Shown: piece by piece, positions 45,601 through 52,233 of the stretch
Layout of the letters: each line of letters opens with the position of its first letter
Position numbering within the stretch: position 1 is the first letter of the stretch
Source of the DNA: Thermoplasmata archaeon
GTDB taxonomy: Archaea > Thermoplasmatota > Thermoplasmata > Lutacidiplasmatales > UBA184
DNA length: 64,000 nt
Direction: 5' to 3'
NCBI GenBank assembly: GCA_022749815.1
Contig: JAKIWV010000002.1
Span: 62,001 to 126,000, forward strand
Position numbers and translations under genes: made by a program
Notes under the pieces: model-generated
What the model was told of the DNA's origin: nothing
What the model saw: only the letters and a program-made list of their open reading frames with translations
Database searches by the model: none

Positions 45601-45965
45601 CACTTGCCGAAGATACCGGAACAAGCGGCGGACCGGACTCCACCTTGCGGCTGGACCGACAGTCCCCACCAGCCGGGAGTCAGGGCCCCGTTGGTGTTGG
45701 AAGAGGTGAATTGGAAGCCGCCCCCCGAGCCGGTGGTGGTGGCGTATATTGCATGCGTCGCAGACGAGGTCAACTGGACGGTCACGCCGTCGGGGACGGG
45801 GTACCCTAGGGGTTGCGTTACCAATCCGTTGATCACGTAGTTGGGCGACGACGCCAGCGCCCCCGGAAGCGAGCTGAAGGAGGAGAGCGCCACTAAGGCG
45901 ACGACGAGGGCCCACAGAGCGTGCCGCAGACGACGCGGTAGCCTGCCAACCATACCGTTCTTCAC
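42606..45965 (-). CDS. Giant surface protein with PKD-like domains, C-terminal anchor and acidic tail
   Basis: 1119 residues from a GTG; an ATG at 45953 is also in frame. Signal peptide core at about 15-40. An N-terminal region with carboxypeptidase-regulatory-like segments is followed by an unassigned middle, then a PKD domain (AWTFGEGSPSN ... HIYNSTGKF), a second PKD/Ig-like region near residues 840-935 and a CARDB-like domain near 950-1040. A helix at about 1065-1085 is followed by a basic stretch and the acidic end DEEDEDDET. More than thirty N-x-S/T sites suggest heavy N-glycosylation. It stands alone, away from the 5' surface cluster, and its tail differs. Adhesin or envelope scaffold is inferred. 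Confidence 0.8.
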   Translation of the reverse strand: MKNGMVGRLPRRLRHALWALVVALVALSSFSSLPGALASSPNYVINGLVTQPLGYPVPDGVTVQLTSSATHAIYATTTGSGGGFQFTSSNTNGALTPGWWGLSVQPQGGVRSAACSGIFGKCAALPASSAPQYYYESAVNLTTPGLRTISNVTIAPYTTTLNATVQLASTGAPVSGANVSVISPRFPGVPLSAGTTNSTGVTTFPAPTGSWLLYTQAPGSPPNFNYTSVTIPSSGKFSVTIQVNKYLAYGSIFSQAGGLELAGFNQTLIDTTAGSYLYSAFSQFNPVGHAYAVGVYPAAGFSGTPPETFQLILSPVGYAPAFLTLSVPTSSGGLGGNPRNVVVAPMAPPAVYNTTLNYTSGVGGNAFRYLNVSTVAALKNYSVFPDLPNASVGQLWGQLALDFAHSLSLTNATFKAQVLPWVAAQGPFFPAAQDQAFINSTGFIQSTNYTNQTPNPGITGGYAASYGLANAQGLSMSWKQSYDANGTLPKGGTGGKYAIAFNYRHPTNGQSINYTIILPKGYVLQAGTTAPPNSKLVPAGAGGTWTKFYLDSKPSVKAYDTATFSVVKYGNVSARVDASVSTFTFSTKNVINSTRSNYQVVVGQGENVMFSAVNSTYPAGTNGSAFAWTFGEGSPSNTAQPTTHHIYNSTGKFVGSLNVTSSGGLYNNISFTVYVGNLPPTAVIDGNWTAAQNLSVSGAQYIIVNWSTSLQFNLSDSSSMLYAGAPVNGVLSVANWTLTSHNFTKILGNFSAGAGANASTPVSYSFQGAGNYLSAGTVSGHSVAFLGWQYNLTLTLWDGQGNSAKQSLVILVRDTQKPIAVVLAYNAAGNVIPSSGVVEGASGTAYVRLKANASSDPHNGSIISYVWSLKNPGNSSVNVSNSNVSWVRYLTPQTKPYTVNLTVTDRAMNVANTSYRLTVAFNTTTRPILSVTNETGPSSMTAGTAYTWWVNVTNTGGRLSTAENVQVVFSLTSQTATGPDGATAGTPASVKFYNVTKGVPGTTVLTPPIELVYNQSVRAQISWTPSVTGNKWLWVNATAANTYVSGQNLAHVAVSIAQNQQQLLLEYAAIGGGAIAVVVALVLLYRYRRKASAAPAKGGGRLERGSGSKADEEDEDDET

Positions 45966-46019
45966 TCTGCCGGCCCGGGGGTTTTCCGCCGAGACTCGGG
46001 CGCGAACCCGGCCCCTCTA

Positions 46020-46027
46020 CTTATAGC
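46020..46027 (-). promoter_or_regulatory. TATA box for the 42606-45965 surface gene
   Basis: On the - strand this reads GCTATAAG, about 58 bases before the GTG start; the leader would be about 30 bases long. Confidence 0.55.
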
Positions 46028-46101
46028 TTGCTCGCCGAAAACTCACGGTTTCCGGCGTGCGACGCTTCGACGGGCTCCGGCCTCATCCGGAGCGCTCCGG
46101 A

Positions 46102-48324
46102 CTAGCGGTAAATCGCCTGGACCGCTTCTTCGCGCTTCCGGGCCACGCGCTCCCGCAGAAGCTGCTTCGTGAACTCCTCGTAGAAGCGGAGAGCCTCGGC
46201 GTCGACGGACGGACGCACGAGCTTGAGGGCCTCGTCGAAGTGGTGCATGGTGACCTTGCGGGCCTGGAGATTCTCCCGGATCGCGACGAGCCCGGCCTCT
46301 CGGCACAAGGCCGCGAGGTCGCTGCCGACGAACCCGTCGCTCCGTTGCGCGAGCTCGGCGAGGTCGATGTCCTGGAGCGGCATCTTGCGGCTGTGCACCT
46401 TGAGCACCTCGAGCCGGCCGGTAACGTTCGGTGGCTCGACGTACAGTAGCCGGTCGAAGCGCCCGGTCCGCAGCAATGCCTCGTCGATGATATCGGGCCG
46501 GTTCGTGGCGGCCAGCACGAGCACGCGCTCGAGCGATTCGAGGCCATCGATCGAGGTGAGCAGCTGGTTGACGATCCGCTCGGTCACGCCGCTCGACGTC
46601 TGAAGGCCTCGCCGAGGCGCGATCGCATCGATCTCGTCGATGAAGACGATCGACGGCGACGCTTGGCGGGCTTTCTTGAAGATGACCCGGATCGCTTTCT
46701 CGCTCTCGCCGACCCACTTCGACATGATCTCGGGGCCCTTGACGGAGATGAAGTTCGCCTGACTCTCGGTCGCGGCGGCCTTCGCTAGGAGGGTCTTGCC
46801 CACCCCCGGGGGTCCGTAGAGAAGGATTCCGCGGACCGGCTCGATGCCCATGTGAGTGTAGACCTCGGGGTTCCGGAACGGCAATTCCACGGACTCGCGG
46901 AGCTCCTGCTTGACCCGGTCCAGTCCCCCGATCTCTTCCCAGCGAGTGCTGGGGATCTCGACGGTGACGTCGCGGAGGCTGGACGGCTCGATCTGCTTGA
47001 GGGCCTCCTTGAAGTCCTTCTCGGTGACCTTCATCCGCTCCAACAGCGGGAGCGGGATCGGCTTGTCGAAGTCGATCTCGGGGAGGTAGCGGCGCAGGGC
47101 GCGCATCGCAGCCTCTCGGCCGAGGGCCGCCAGGTCGGCGCCGACGAATCCGTGCGTGATGGTCGCCAGCTCGTTGAGGATGCGTTCGCGCTCCTTCTCC
47201 GAGCCCTCCATCGGCATTCCGCGAGTGTGGATCTGGAGGATCTCGAGCCGGCCGGCCTGCGTCGGGACTCCGATCTCGATCTCGCGGTCGAACCGGCCGG
47301 GTCGCCGAAGGGCGGGATCGATGGCTTCCTCCCGGTTCGTTGCCGCGATGACAATGACGTTCCCGCGGCCGGAGAGCCCGTCCATGAGAGTGAGCAACTG
47401 GGCAACCACACGCCGTTCGACTTCGCCGACCACCTCGTCCCGGCGGGGCGCGATCGAGTCGAGCTCGTCGATGAAGATCACCGAGGGCGCGTTCTTCTCC
47501 GCCTCCTCGAATTTCTCTCGCAGCTCCTTTTCGCTTTCCCCGTAGTACTTCGAGATGATTTCGGGGCCCTGGATGCCGATGAAGTGCGCCCCGGCCTCGT
47601 TGGCGACGGCCTTCGCGATGAGCGTCTTCCCGGTCCCGGGGGGACCGTACAGCAGGACCCCCTTGGGGGGAGAGATTGCGAGGCGGTCGAACAGTTCCGG
47701 GTGTTTGAGCGGGAGTTCGATCATTTCCCGGACGCGCCCGAGCTTCTCCTTGAGGCCACCGATATCCTCGTAGGCCACGCGGGGCGCCGCGACCTCCGTC
47801 TCGGTGACGCTCTCGCTCTTGATGGTGATGAGGCTCTGGGAGCCGACCTGGACGATGCCCTTCGGCTGGGTCGAGACGACCATGAACGGCAGCGAGCCGC
47901 CCATCAGGAACACGCCAGGGATCACGAACACGTCCCCGCGCACGAACGGACGGTGGGCGAGGGCCTTCGAGACGAAGGCCTCGAGTCCCGGGCCCAGTTC
48001 CATCTTGGCGGACCCCGAATAGATCGGGGCGATCGTGATCGCTTCGGCCACGGGACAGTCGACGCGCTGAACCATCACCCGATCACCGATGCTCACGCCC
48101 GCGTTCCGCCGGACAACGGCTTCGATGCGGACGATTCCCTTTCCTTCGTCATCCTGTTGGGCGCGGTTGACCACCGCGGCGGTCACCTTTCGACCGCGGA
48201 TCTCGATCACGTCGCCCACGCCGACTTTGAGTCGTTGCCGGGTGCTCACATCGAGCCGGGCCGTTCCGAGTCCGATGTCCTGCTGGAAAGCCTCGGCGAC
48301 GCGCAGTGTGATCGCTTCCGTCAT
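46102..48324 (-). CDS. CDC48/VAT-type AAA+ unfoldase
   Basis: 740 residues, the size of archaeal VAT. An N-terminal double-psi barrel plus four-strand barrel (1-185) is followed by D1 (Walker A GPPGTGKT, Walker B VIFIDELD) and D2 ([19 protein letters not shown]), both intact with RPGRFDR-type regions. The chain ends in IYR, a canonical hydrophobic-Tyr-X motif of the type that docks ATPases on the 20S proteasome, as shown for the Thermoplasma CDC48 homolog. With PAN also present, this cell would have two proteasome-coupled unfoldases. Confidence 0.96.
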   Translation of the reverse strand: MTEAITLRVAEAFQQDIGLGTARLDVSTRQRLKVGVGDVIEIRGRKVTAAVVNRAQQDDEGKGIVRIEAVVRRNAGVSIGDRVMVQRVDCPVAEAITIAPIYSGSAKMELGPGLEAFVSKALAHRPFVRGDVFVIPGVFLMGGSLPFMVVSTQPKGIVQVGSQSLITIKSESVTETEVAAPRVAYEDIGGLKEKLGRVREMIELPLKHPELFDRLAISPPKGVLLYGPPGTGKTLIAKAVANEAGAHFIGIQGPEIISKYYGESEKELREKFEEAEKNAPSVIFIDELDSIAPRRDEVVGEVERRVVAQLLTLMDGLSGRGNVIVIAATNREEAIDPALRRPGRFDREIEIGVPTQAGRLEILQIHTRGMPMEGSEKERERILNELATITHGFVGADLAALGREAAMRALRRYLPEIDFDKPIPLPLLERMKVTEKDFKEALKQIEPSSLRDVTVEIPSTRWEEIGGLDRVKQELRESVELPFRNPEVYTHMGIEPVRGILLYGPPGVGKTLLAKAAATESQANFISVKGPEIMSKWVGESEKAIRVIFKKARQASPSIVFIDEIDAIAPRRGLQTSSGVTERIVNQLLTSIDGLESLERVLVLAATNRPDIIDEALLRTGRFDRLLYVEPPNVTGRLEVLKVHSRKMPLQDIDLAELAQRSDGFVGSDLAALCREAGLVAIRENLQARKVTMHHFDEALKLVRPSVDAEALRFYEEFTKQLLRERVARKREEAVQAIYR

Positions 48325-48348
48325 CGGTGTTCCATCGGTTCGGGCAAC

Positions 48349-48356
48349 AATTTTAG
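48349..48356 (-). promoter_or_regulatory. TATA-like element for the VAT gene
   Basis: On the - strand this reads CTAAAATT, centred about 29 bases before the ATG. A second candidate, CTTTTAAC, lies about 20 bases further upstream (48369-48377) and would give a 24-base leader. Confidence 0.4.
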
Positions 48357-48464
48357 GGGAGGTTCAGTTAAAAGGGTTCGCTTGGTGCGGTGCGCCTAGG
48401 CGGCACCGGGCTCGGACTCGTCGCCGACCTGCGAGTTCCCGGGGCCCGGTGCAGTGCCGGGTCG

Positions 48465-49439
48465 TCAGCTCCCGGCCGGGCGCACACCCGACGCGGATGC
48501 GAGGTACTCGGCCACCAGCGGTGGAACTCCCTCCCGATACGAGGGAAACTCTAACGTGACACCGAGTTCCGACTTCATCCGCCGGTTATGGGCGCGTACG
48601 TCGGCAGCGGCGGTCTCCGCCGCCGCCCGGCCCACAACGAGCCCAGCGAGCCAGAGCGGAACCTTCCGACGGGGTGCCGAAACTCCCAGTCGATCGGCCA
48701 CGAATCGGACGAACTCCGCTTGACGGACCGGTTCATCATCGACGACGACGAATCGTTCGCCCGCGGGTCGCCGCTCGACCGCCGCAACGATCGCCCGCGC
48801 GACATCATGAACCGAAACGAGGGACACGAAGTTTTGCCCGTCGCCGACCATCGCGAATCGCCTTCGTTGGATTCGCCGCAGATAGTCGGGGAACCATCCC
48901 TCGGGGCCGTAGATCAGCCCCATGTGGAGGCTGACAAGGGGGAGACCCCAGGTCTGATGCGCCGCCTCAACCACGGGTCGAATTTGGGAACCGATGCGGG
49001 CGAATCCGTGGGGTCGGAGAGCGAGCGGGCTCCCCTCATCGACCCACCGTTCCGCCGTCGGGACGAGCTCGTCCAGCCCGGTCAGCCACACGTAGGAACC
49101 GAGCGAGGCGTGCCCGTTCCGGATGGCCGTGAGCAGATTCTGGGTGAATCGAACGCGGTCTCGTCCGGCGGCTGTGGCGCGCCGAGCGGTCAAGCGGCCT
49201 CGGGGGCGTGCCTGGGACGCGTCGATCACGCTAGTACAGTCGCCGAGATGGTCCTGCCACGGCCCGGGGGTGGATAGGTCACCGAGAATCGGTTCCGCAC
49301 CCATCGTAAGCACCATCGTCGCGCTCGGGTCGTTGCGGACCAGCGCCCGGACGTGGTGCCCTCGGTCGACCAGGCGCCGGAGGAGGGGTTTTCCCACAAG
49401 GCCCGTTGCCCCGGCCACGAACACGGTTTCCGGCGACAC
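48465..49439 (-). CDS. NAD(P)-binding epimerase/dehydratase-like protein (atypical SDR)
   Basis: 324 residues from a GTG. The N-terminal Rossmann motif is VFVAGATGLVGKPLL. Fold and size match the NmrA/NDUFA9-like atypical SDR group, in which the catalytic Tyr-x3-Lys is often lost; no clear Y-x3-K is visible here. Members bind NAD(P) and serve as assembly factors, regulators or sugar-nucleotide enzymes. The intergenic region to the VAT gene carries that gene's promoter. Substrate not assignable. Confidence 0.8.
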   Translation of the reverse strand: MSPETVFVAGATGLVGKPLLRRLVDRGHHVRALVRNDPSATMVLTMGAEPILGDLSTPGPWQDHLGDCTSVIDASQARPRGRLTARRATAAGRDRVRFTQNLLTAIRNGHASLGSYVWLTGLDELVPTAERWVDEGSPLALRPHGFARIGSQIRPVVEAAHQTWGLPLVSLHMGLIYGPEGWFPDYLRRIQRRRFAMVGDGQNFVSLVSVHDVARAIVAAVERRPAGERFVVVDDEPVRQAEFVRFVADRLGVSAPRRKVPLWLAGLVVGRAAAETAAADVRAHNRRMKSELGVTLEFPSYREGVPPLVAEYLASASGVRPAGS

Positions 49440-49492
49440 GAACTTGCCTCAACCTCGGCCGAGCACGATGCTAGTCGGCGTAGCTCTCCGAG

Positions 49493-49511
49493 AAACCTCC
49501 CTGAGGAGTTT
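49493..49511. other. Imperfect inverted repeat in the longest intergenic gap
   Basis: AAACCTCC and GGAGTTT flank CTGA with one bulged C. The gap 49440-49673 between two divergent genes contains this and a TATA-like CTATAC at 49635-49640, but no other structure I can support. It could be a regulator site for one of the flanking genes. Confidence 0.25.
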
Positions 49512-49673
49512 CGCGGGTGCCCCTCCCGCCATTACGTGCCGAAGGGTGGGCGCGCCTTACCCCTTTCGAGAGTGGATGAAGTTGGTCCGTACGATCACCG
49601 GCATCCGGCGTAGGCGCTGACCCTTCAAGTCCGCCTATACGCTCATATCACCTATCCCCAGTAAATCGGCAGG

Positions 49674-50582
49674 ATGTCCGCCGCCGACCGGGCCAGCCCC
49701 CTCCTACGCCGGGTCCTCATGGCCGCCGGCTACCACCTGGAAGACCGTCCCCTCGGTCTCCGCGCGATCCGGCGCGCCGACCGCCGGGCGATTGTGGTGG
49801 TCGCTTCGGCCAATTCGATCGAGGAGATTGCCTCGGAATTCCCGGACGAATGCGTGCGACGGACGATCGTGTGCGCCGAGGACCCAGGCGAACCCGCCCG
49901 AGCGTATGCCGCCGAACATGGGCTCGAAGTGCTCGTTCCCGAAACCCTGGGCCCGGCGATGGGAGAGATGCTGCTTCTCGGCCCTCCCGTGGAGTCCGCG
50001 GAGGTGGCCGTGCCAGGGCCAGTCACGACACCCCCCCTCGCCTTTCCCAACCAGGAGCGGACCATCCGACCCCGGCTGACCCGCGAGGACGCGGAACGAG
50101 TGGCTGGGGTGGATGGCTTCCGATACACCCTTCGATTGGTACCGTACTATGTGTTCTCGTACCGTGTCCGTACCGCGGCGCCGCATGGAGGGGCCGGACC
50201 CGTGACCGACCACCTGGCCGCGGTGAGCGCGATTTCCGGCAAGGTGGAGTACTGGGAGAACCGTGAGCCGGAATTCGTCGCCGATATCGAGGAGCCCCAT
50301 CAGCGACTCGAGCCCTCCATTCCCGAACCCACGGCCCAGCGGACCGCCGAGGACGCGACCCGAAGACGCCACACCGTCAGCGTCGACCATAGTGAACAGC
50401 ACGGCGGTGCATTGATCATCGAGCGGCGGCGAGTTCCGCCGGGTCCCGAGGACCTTCATTTCAGTCCCCCGGTGTTGATTCACTGCCCGTACTGGTACGT
50501 CGAAAGCGCCGACGGACGTGTGATCCTCGACGCCGTTTCGGGGACCAAGGCCCCCGAGAGCGAGCTCGACCCTGCCGCGTAG
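49674..50582 (+). CDS. Uncharacterised protein
   Basis: 302 residues from an ATG preceded by GGCAGG. The first ~100 residues alternate helices and strands around RRAIVVVASANSIEEIA and could form a small alpha/beta domain. The C-terminal half has two aromatic-rich blocks, LRLVPYYVFSYRVR and HCPYWYVES, followed by a GR-(V)-I-L-D-A-x-x-G turn. The centre is charged and Pro-rich. No family recognised. Next to a metallohydrolase and Cgi121 on the same strand, but with its own gap. Confidence 0.7.
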   Translation: MSAADRASPLLRRVLMAAGYHLEDRPLGLRAIRRADRRAIVVVASANSIEEIASEFPDECVRRTIVCAEDPGEPARAYAAEHGLEVLVPETLGPAMGEMLLLGPPVESAEVAVPGPVTTPPLAFPNQERTIRPRLTREDAERVAGVDGFRYTLRLVPYYVFSYRVRTAAPHGGAGPVTDHLAAVSAISGKVEYWENREPEFVADIEEPHQRLEPSIPEPTAQRTAEDATRRRHTVSVDHSEQHGGALIIERRRVPPGPEDLHFSPPVLIHCPYWYVESADGRVILDAVSGTKAPESELDPAA

Positions 50583-50612
50583 CCGGTTCGCGCCTTCCGC
50601 GCGGCCCACCGT

Positions 50613-50620
50613 CAAATAAT
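50613..50620 (+). promoter_or_regulatory. TATA box for the metallohydrolase gene
   Basis: CAAATAAT is centred about 24 bases before the GTG start at 50640, so the message is probably leaderless. Confidence 0.5.
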
Positions 50621-50639
50621 CTGCCCGCCTCCGAGCCGC

Positions 50640-51251
50640 GTGTTCCTCCGACAGTTCCAAATCGGCCCGTACCAGAATTTCACCTACCTCGTCGACGACG
50701 GAGAGGGCGGACCCGCGGCCGTCGTCGACCCTTCGTACGGCGTGGAGCCGGTGCTCGAAGCGATCGACGAGCGCCGGGTCAAGGTCCAGTACATCCTGAA
50801 CACGCACAGTCACCAAGACCACTGGGCCGGGAACGCAGACGTGAAGGCCCGGACGGGAGCCAAGGTAGTGGCCCATCGACTGGCTCCACTGAGCCAAGAA
50901 ATCTCCGTCGACGACGGCGACAAATTCCAGGCCGGAACTCTTCGGTTCCAGGTCCTGCACACGCCGGGGCACACGCCCGACAGTGTGCTCTACATTTTCG
51001 ACGGTCACGCCGCCACCGGCGACACGCTCTTCGTCGGCGAGTGTGGACGCACCGACCTGCCGGGAGGAGATCCCGGAGCCCTGTACGATAGTCTGTTCTC
51101 GAAGGTCATCTACCTCGACGATGCGACGGTCGTCCTTCCGGGACACGACTACGGGGCGACGCCCACCTCAACGATCGGCCGGGAGAAGGCCGAGAGCTAC
51201 ATCCTGAAGCCACGAACAAAGGCCGAATTCATCCGTTTCCTCGTCGAGTGA
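50640..51251 (+). CDS. Metallo-beta-lactamase-fold hydrolase, persulfide dioxygenase/glyoxalase II type
   Basis: 203 residues. The HxHxDH metal motif is in THSHQDHWAGN; further metal ligands lie in HTPGHTPDS, GDTLFVGECGRTDLPGG and PGHDYG. The ECGRTDLPGGDP segment is typical of ETHE1-like persulfide dioxygenases and close glyoxalase II relatives. The family detoxifies sulfane sulfur or hydrolyses glutathione thioesters; archaea usually lack glutathione, so a low-molecular-weight persulfide is more likely. The stop overlaps the Cgi121 start. Confidence 0.88.
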   Translation: MFLRQFQIGPYQNFTYLVDDGEGGPAAVVDPSYGVEPVLEAIDERRVKVQYILNTHSHQDHWAGNADVKARTGAKVVAHRLAPLSQEISVDDGDKFQAGTLRFQVLHTPGHTPDSVLYIFDGHAATGDTLFVGECGRTDLPGGDPGALYDSLFSKVIYLDDATVVLPGHDYGATPTSTIGREKAESYILKPRTKAEFIRFLVE

Positions 51252-51835
51252 TGAACCAGGTCAACGTGCCGCCGATACCTCGGACCGAGACCCGCACCTT
51301 GCAGGCCATCGGGGCTCGACGGCCAGCGGGTAAATCACCGAGCCGCTTGGAACTCGTCCAGACTCTCCGCCGCCTTGCGGCGGAGGGCGGTGGGATCGTC
51401 GCGCTCTTCGACGCGCGAGCCATCGCCGGGGAACGCCACCTCCTTTCGGCATGGGCCCACATGGGCCGGACTCGGGCCCGTGGGGAGACCCGGCTCCGGG
51501 ACCGAGGCGCGGAGCTCGCGTTGTACGTGGCCGGGGATGATCAGCTTCCCCGGGCGCTCTCGAAGGTGGGCGTCGCCGAGGACAGCGTGGAGTTCGTGCT
51601 CTTGGCCGAGCGGCCACGGGAGCCCGAAACCCTGCTCGAGACCTTTGGGCTCGTGCGAGATGACTCGGTCTACCCTCGGCCCCCGAGCGAGGCTACGTTG
51701 GAACGCCTGGGCGTGAACGAGGCCGAGCGGAACGCTGTTCCCCGATCGGCGTGGGAGGGGCTGGTACTCGAGCGCGTGGCAATGCTCGAACTCTCCTCCG
51801 CCCACGCGTCGGCGGACCCGAGGGAAAAACCTTAG
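51251..51835 (+). CDS. KEOPS complex subunit Cgi121
   Basis: 194 residues from the ATG sharing one base with the previous stop; GTG 51248 is an alternative. The core DARAIAGERHLLSAWAHMGR, ELALYVAGDDQLPRALSKVG matches the Cgi121/TPRKB family. Cgi121 binds tRNA and the Bud32 kinase in KEOPS, which makes the t6A modification at position 37 of ANN-decoding tRNAs. Two tRNA genes follow directly, a suggestive neighbourhood, although neither is expected to be a t6A substrate. Confidence 0.78.
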   Translation: MNQVNVPPIPRTETRTLQAIGARRPAGKSPSRLELVQTLRRLAAEGGGIVALFDARAIAGERHLLSAWAHMGRTRARGETRLRDRGAELALYVAGDDQLPRALSKVGVAEDSVEFVLLAERPREPETLLETFGLVRDDSVYPRPPSEATLERLGVNEAERNAVPRSAWEGLVLERVAMLELSSAHASADPREKP

Positions 51836-51876
51836 GGGGGGGACCCGCTCGCTCGCGCCGGTCCGGCGGCCCGCGT

Positions 51877-51976
51877 GCAGGTGTAATCTAATGGCAGGAT
51901 ATCAGCCTTCCAAGCTGATGACCCGGGTTCGATTCGACCGGGCGACCGGCCCGTCGCGAGACTCCCGGCACCTGCA
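51877..51976 (+). tRNA. tRNA-Gly(UCC) interrupted by an intron in the T-loop
   Basis: The acceptor stem pairs GCAGGTG (51877-51883) with CACCTGC (51969-51975); the discriminator is A51976. The anticodon arm TCAGC/GCTGA encloses CTTCCAA, giving anticodon TCC at 51909-51911. The T-stem 5' strand CCGGG is at 51923-51927, but its partner CCCGG only appears at 51964-51968, so 29 bases must be removed. After removal the T-loop reads TTCGATT, as in normal tRNA-Gly. No CCA is encoded. Confidence 0.92.
51934..51962 (+). other. 29-base tRNA intron with bulge-helix-bulge motif at position 59/60
   Basis: T-stem CCGGG/CCCGG forms the outer helix; TTCG (51928-51931) pairs with CGAG (51957-51960) as the central 4-bp helix; the 3-base bulges are ATT (51932-51934) and ACT (51961-51963); the inner intron hairpin pairs CGGGC with GCCCG and CGA with TCG. 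Cleavage after the second base of each bulge gives a 29-base intron between tRNA positions 59 and 60, a non-canonical site. The archaeal splicing endonuclease would be needed and is not in this window. Confidence 0.85.
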
Positions 51977-52071
51977 TGCCTTGGGGGGCCTCCCCGCCGG
52001 ACCTCGCCGGGATTCGTCCCGGTGGTCAGCATTATCAGAATAGACCCAGCTACCGGCCCCCGGCGGTGGAT

Positions 52072-52155
52072 GCTGAGGTAGCCTAGCCCGGAAAGGCGCC
52101 AGTCTTGAAAACTGGTGGCGGTTCCGCCTCGGGAGTTCAAATCTCCCCCTCAGCG
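52072..52155 (+). tRNA. tRNA-Ser(UGA)
   Basis: Acceptor GCTGAGG (52072-52078) pairs with CCTCAGC (52148-52154), discriminator G. The anticodon loop CTTGAAA in the stem CCAGT/ACTGG gives anticodon TGA at 52106-52108. A long variable arm (GGCGG...CCGCC) is the type II hallmark of serine. T-arm GGGAG-TTCAAAT-CTCCC. No CCA encoded. A TATA-like ATTATCAGAATAG lies about 35 bases upstream. Confidence 0.95.
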
Positions 52156-52198
52156 CTCCCCCTCTTCGCGCAGTGCTGCGTCGGTTCGCCGGGCAAAC

Positions 52199-52207
52199 GG
52201 CTTTAGA
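52199..52207 (+). promoter_or_regulatory. TATA box for mutS
   Basis: GGCTTTAGA is centred about 31 bases before the mutS ATG at 52234, so the mutS-mutL message is close to leaderless. Confidence 0.55.
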
Positions 52208-52233
52208 CCCCCAACCCGCTCGGCCGTTTCCTA

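Noticed and set aside
48384-48410. Imperfect hairpin around CCTAGG downstream of the SDR gene
   Set aside because: Stem is broken by mismatches and not followed by a T-run; not strong enough to call a terminator.
49570-49625. Possible C/D-box guide RNA in the 49.4-49.7 kb gap
   Set aside because: Only a weak GGATGA and one CTGA were found; no D' or C' boxes at the right spacing.
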